A DNA stretch of 9,327 nucleotides from Anaerolineae bacterium (GTDB lineage Bacteria; Chloroflexota; Anaerolineae; 4572-78; NAK82), in assembly GCA_030598425.1 (NCBI GenBank), contig JAUVPY010000060.1, positions 1 through 9,327 of the forward strand. The letters run 5' to 3'. Numbering within the stretch: position 1 is the stretch's first letter; each line of letters opens with the position of its first letter. Under the pieces are notes generated by a model. That model saw nothing but the letters and a program-made list of their open reading frames with translations, was not told where the DNA came from and did not search any database. The position numbers and the translations under genes were made by a program. This document shows, piece by piece, positions 7,007 through 9,327 of this stretch.

Positions 7007-7858
7007 ATGGCCATCAAATTCGGCATCAACACGTTCACCTGGACCTCTCCCTTTACGACAGAAGATCTGCCACTGCTCGATAAGGCCAAAGACATGGGTT
7101 TTGACTTGGTCGAGATTCCGATCGAGAGTCCAGATGACCTTGACTACGACCAGGCTGCCGAGGCCTTCAAACGCACCGGCCTGGCTTGTGGCATCTGCGC
7201 CGTCATGGGCGCAAGCCGCGACCCAGCGCACGAGGATGAGGGTATCCAGCGAGGCGGCGTCGAGTATCTCATGCACTGTATCGACGCCACCGCCAAGATG
7301 GGTGGAAAGGTGGTCGGCGGCCCCATCTACGCAGCGGTGGGACGCACCTGGCAATCAACGCCTGGACAACGTAAGATCGAGTTGGAGCGGTGCGCCAAGA
7401 ACCTGAGAGAAGCCGGCAAGTATGCGGAAGACCGAGGGGTGGTGTTGGCCATGGAGCCGCTGAATCGCTTCGAGACCAGCTTCATCAATCTGGCAGAGCA
7501 AGCCGTGGAACTGGTGGAAATGGTCGACAGCCCGGCTGTCAAAATCATGCTCGACACGTTCCATATGAACGTAGAGGAAAAGAAGCTTGGAGGGGCGATC
7601 GAGACGGCCGCGCCTCACCTGGTCCACGTCCACACCAACGAAAACGACCGGGGGATCCCTGGCACTGGCCACGTTCCTTGGGACGAAGTAACAGCCGCCT
7701 TGAAGAAGATCGATTACGATGGGGCGCTGGTCATCGAGTCCTTCACCACGTTGGTCAAAGAGATCGCCAAGGCAGCGGCTATCTGGCGACCTCCTGCCCC
7801 CAGCCAGGATATGCTGGCCAGGGAGGGCCTGGCGTTCCTCAGGAAACTAATGGCCTGA
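7007..7858 (+). CDS. D-tagatose/D-psicose 3-epimerase-family sugar epimerase
   Basis: This 283-residue TIM-barrel enzyme belongs to the ketose 3-epimerase group of the xylose-isomerase-like superfamily. The metal ligands fall at Glu150 (LAMEPLNRFE), Asp183 (MLDTFHMN), His209 (HVHTNENDRG) and Glu244 (LVIESF). As I recall them, these are the same residue numbers as in Agrobacterium D-psicose 3-epimerase. The substrate-side turn RGIPGTGHVPW is also typical. Such enzymes move a proton at C3 of a keto-sugar using the two metal-bound Glu residues. Relatives include 5-keto-L-gluconate epimerase (IolO), so a keto-uronate or keto-gluconate substrate is possible. Only 10 bases separate it from the dehydrogenase stop; the ribosome-binding site is a weak G-run (6996-7000) and translation is probably coupled. 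No targeting signal is seen. Confidence 0.94.
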   Translation: MAIKFGINTFTWTSPFTTEDLPLLDKAKDMGFDLVEIPIESPDDLDYDQAAEAFKRTGLACGICAVMGASRDPAHEDEGIQRGGVEYLMHCIDATAKMGGKVVGGPIYAAVGRTWQSTPGQRKIELERCAKNLREAGKYAEDRGVVLAMEPLNRFETSFINLAEQAVELVEMVDSPAVKIMLDTFHMNVEEKKLGGAIETAAPHLVHVHTNENDRGIPGTGHVPWDEVTAALKKIDYDGALVIESFTTLVKEIAKAAAIWRPPAPSQDMLAREGLAFLRKLMA

Positions 7859-7904
7859 TTGGTAAACGCAAGCACAAGAGTGTGGGCCAATAATAGGGAG
7901 CACT

Positions 7905-9131
7905 ATGAGCGCCAAGACCATCGTCATACTGGCAACTCTAGACACTAAGGGAGTGGAGGCTCAGTACCTGCGCGAGCAGATCGAAAGGCAGGGTGACAAG
8001 GCCTTCATCATCGACACAGGCGTGGTCGGTGCACCGGCGACCCGGGCCGACGTCACGCGCGAGGCGGTTGCCTACGCAGGCGGTATGCCACTGGCAAAGA
8101 TCCTGGAGAATCCGACGCGCGAGGTGGCAGCGCCGGTGATGGCCGACGGCGCCACCAAGATCGTGACTGAGTTGGCGGCTGAGGAAAAGGTCCACGGGAT
8201 CGTGTCTATGGGGGGCACGCAAGGGACCACCCTCAGCACCAAAGTTATGCGTGCCCTGCCCTATGGATTCCCCAAGGTGATGGTCTCCACGATGGCATCC
8301 GGGAACGTCGCCCCTTGGGTTGACATCAAAGACGTCACTATGATGTTCTCGGTGACCGACATTCTGGGGCTGAATCCTGTCAGCCGCAAGATCCTGGCCA
8401 ACGCTGCCGGAGCAGTGTGTGGTATGGCTAGCGTGGATGTGAAGCTGGAACAGGGCGACAGGCCCCTGGTGGCCGTGACCACTGTGGGCATCACTACCCA
8501 AGGCGTTATGAAGGCCATAGAAGTGCTTGAGGCAGTCGGCTACGAAACCATCGTATTTCACGCCATCGGTCCAGGCGGGCGGGCGATGGAACAGATGATG
8601 AAAGAGGGAATCGTCGGAGCAGTCCTGGACTACTCGACCATCGAAGTGTCCAACGAAATGCACCAAGCGTTGCTGGCTGGCGGCCCCGAGAGGCTGACCA
8701 CGGCCGGCAAGCTGGGACTACCCCAGGTGCTCTGCCCTGGGGCTCTGGAAGTGTTGGTGTTTAACGAGCCAGAGACGGTTCCTGCCAAGTACCGGGGACG
8801 CACCCTGATCCCCCACAGCCCACAGATCACCGATCTGCGATTGAACAAGGAAGAGATGGCCGAGGTCGGCAAAGAGATGGCACGTCGCCTGCGCTACACC
8901 AAAGAAGAAGCTATCTTCATGATACCGACGGCAGGCTACGACAGCTATGCAGTCAAAGGCATGGGCTTTTATGATCCAGAGGCGGATGCGGCCTTCGTGG
9001 CCGAATTAAAAGCCGGACTACCAAAGAACATCAGGGTCATCGAGCGCGACACGCACATCGAGGATCCTGCCTTTGCGACTGAAGCCGCCGAATTGCTCAT
9101 CTCCCTCGTCGAAGCGCGCCAGAAGAAGTAG
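7905..9131 (+). CDS. Tm-1-like ATP-binding domain protein (UPF0261 family)
   Basis: This 408-residue protein covers the full length of the UPF0261 family, which corresponds to the N-terminal domain of the tomato Tm-1 resistance protein. Family features are visible: ILATLDTKGVEAQYLR at the N-terminus, the glycine-rich MGGTQGTT (102-109), VSTMASGNVAPWVD (127-140), TDILGLNPVSRKIL (151-164), TTVGITTQGV in the second subdomain, and FHAIGPGGRAMEQ (218-230). The plant domain binds ATP and dimerises; the bacterial function and substrate are not established to my knowledge. AGGGAG lies 4 bases before the ATG. It is followed after 13 bases by a PEP-hydrolase-like gene, the counterpart of the second Tm-1 domain, so the two products probably act together. 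Their place at the end of a sugar-catabolic operon suggests a metabolic role, by inference. Confidence 0.93.
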   Translation: MSAKTIVILATLDTKGVEAQYLREQIERQGDKAFIIDTGVVGAPATRADVTREAVAYAGGMPLAKILENPTREVAAPVMADGATKIVTELAAEEKVHGIVSMGGTQGTTLSTKVMRALPYGFPKVMVSTMASGNVAPWVDIKDVTMMFSVTDILGLNPVSRKILANAAGAVCGMASVDVKLEQGDRPLVAVTTVGITTQGVMKAIEVLEAVGYETIVFHAIGPGGRAMEQMMKEGIVGAVLDYSTIEVSNEMHQALLAGGPERLTTAGKLGLPQVLCPGALEVLVFNEPETVPAKYRGRTLIPHSPQITDLRLNKEEMAEVGKEMARRLRYTKEEAIFMIPTAGYDSYAVKGMGFYDPEADAAFVAELKAGLPKNIRVIERDTHIEDPAFATEAAELLISLVEARQKK

Positions 9132-9144
9132 TTGGAGTAAAAAG

Positions 9145-9327
9145 ATGGCAGAGCGTTATTCCCGCCAAGAATTCCTGGATCGCCTCTGGGGCGAGGTCAA
9201 GCGCGGCAAGCCTCTGGTGATGACCGGAGCGGGCAATGGTATTGCGGCCAAGTTTATCGAGCAGGGTGGGGTAGACATTTTGGGTGTCTACAACACCGGC
9301 TACTTCCGTATGCAAGGATACGGATCT
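9145..9327 (+). CDS. Phosphoenolpyruvate hydrolase-like TIM-barrel protein (5' part, cut by window edge)
   Basis: Sixty-one residues are visible, starting MAERYSRQEFLDRLW, and the frame is open to the window edge. The segments GKPLVMTGAGNGIAAKF, EQGGVDILGVYNTG and YFRMQGYGS are characteristic of the PEP-hydrolase-like TIM-barrel family (PF09370), which corresponds to the C-terminal domain of plant Tm-1. The family name rests on weak evidence of activity, so the reaction should not be taken as known. The start is supported by GGAG at 9134-9137, 7 bases upstream. It follows the UPF0261 gene by 13 bases, consistent with co-translation and a physical or functional partnership. Confidence 0.85.
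   Translation, partial: MAERYSRQEFLDRLWGEVKRGKPLVMTGAGNGIAAKFIEQGGVDILGVYNTGYFRMQGYGS

Noticed and set aside
7858..7892. ATTGG...CCAAT inverted repeat between the epimerase and UPF0261 genes
   Set aside because: The arms are only 5 bp with a 25-base interior, and no T-run follows.
7938..8666. Long open frame on the minus strand (242 codons), opposite the UPF0261 gene
   Set aside because: The translation is rich in His, Gly and Asp as expected from an antisense shadow, and the + strand gene matches its family across its whole length.

Overview
The window is a stretch of one densely packed, single-strand gene cluster. It holds ten protein-coding genes, all on the + strand and almost touching. 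Eight are complete and the first and last are cut by the window edges. Most starts follow a strong AAGGAG-type ribosome-binding site, and the gaps run from an 8-base overlap to 91 bases. No gene-free stretch exceeds 300 bases. I see no tRNA, rRNA, CRISPR array, insertion sequence, phage gene or transcription regulator. The base composition is moderately GC-rich and even throughout, with no obvious sign of a recently acquired island. The organism is a bacterium. A GC-rich saccharolytic lineage such as Chloroflexota (Anaerolineae-like) would fit the gene mix, but this is a low-confidence inference from content and style only.

Layout: bases 1-1629 carry two overlapping MalK/UgpC-type ATPase genes, the energising subunits of a sugar ABC importer whose permeases and binding protein presumably lie upstream. 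Bases 1693-3105 encode a family GH4 glycosidase with a CHGV active-site motif. A small one-domain cupin (3137-3556) follows. After an 80-base gap containing a two-part stem-loop (3569-3608) comes a 402-residue protein related to class I mannose-6-phosphate isomerase that lacks the usual Arg motif (3637-4845). Next are a divergent xylose-isomerase-like TIM barrel (4926-5828), a zinc-dependent medium-chain dehydrogenase (5920-6996) and a D-tagatose/D-psicose 3-epimerase-type enzyme (7007-7858). The window closes with a Tm-1-like/UPF0261 protein (7905-9131) and the start of a PEP-hydrolase-like TIM-barrel gene (9145 to the edge).

Reading the genes together (inference): an importer brings in a small glycoside. 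GH4 cleaves it, possibly releasing a uronic acid or a hexose. The dehydrogenase, the two TIM-barrel isomerases and the two cupin proteins then oxidise and rearrange the released sugar. The combination of Zn-dehydrogenase, unassigned metal enzyme and DTE-type epimerase recalls the iolM/iolN/iolO inositol route of Thermotoga maritima, but the matching inositol dehydrogenase is not in view. The UPF0261 plus PEP-hydrolase-like pair is the least understood part: the two proteins correspond to the two halves of the plant Tm-1 protein, and their sitting in a sugar operon points to a metabolic rather than antiviral ancestral role.
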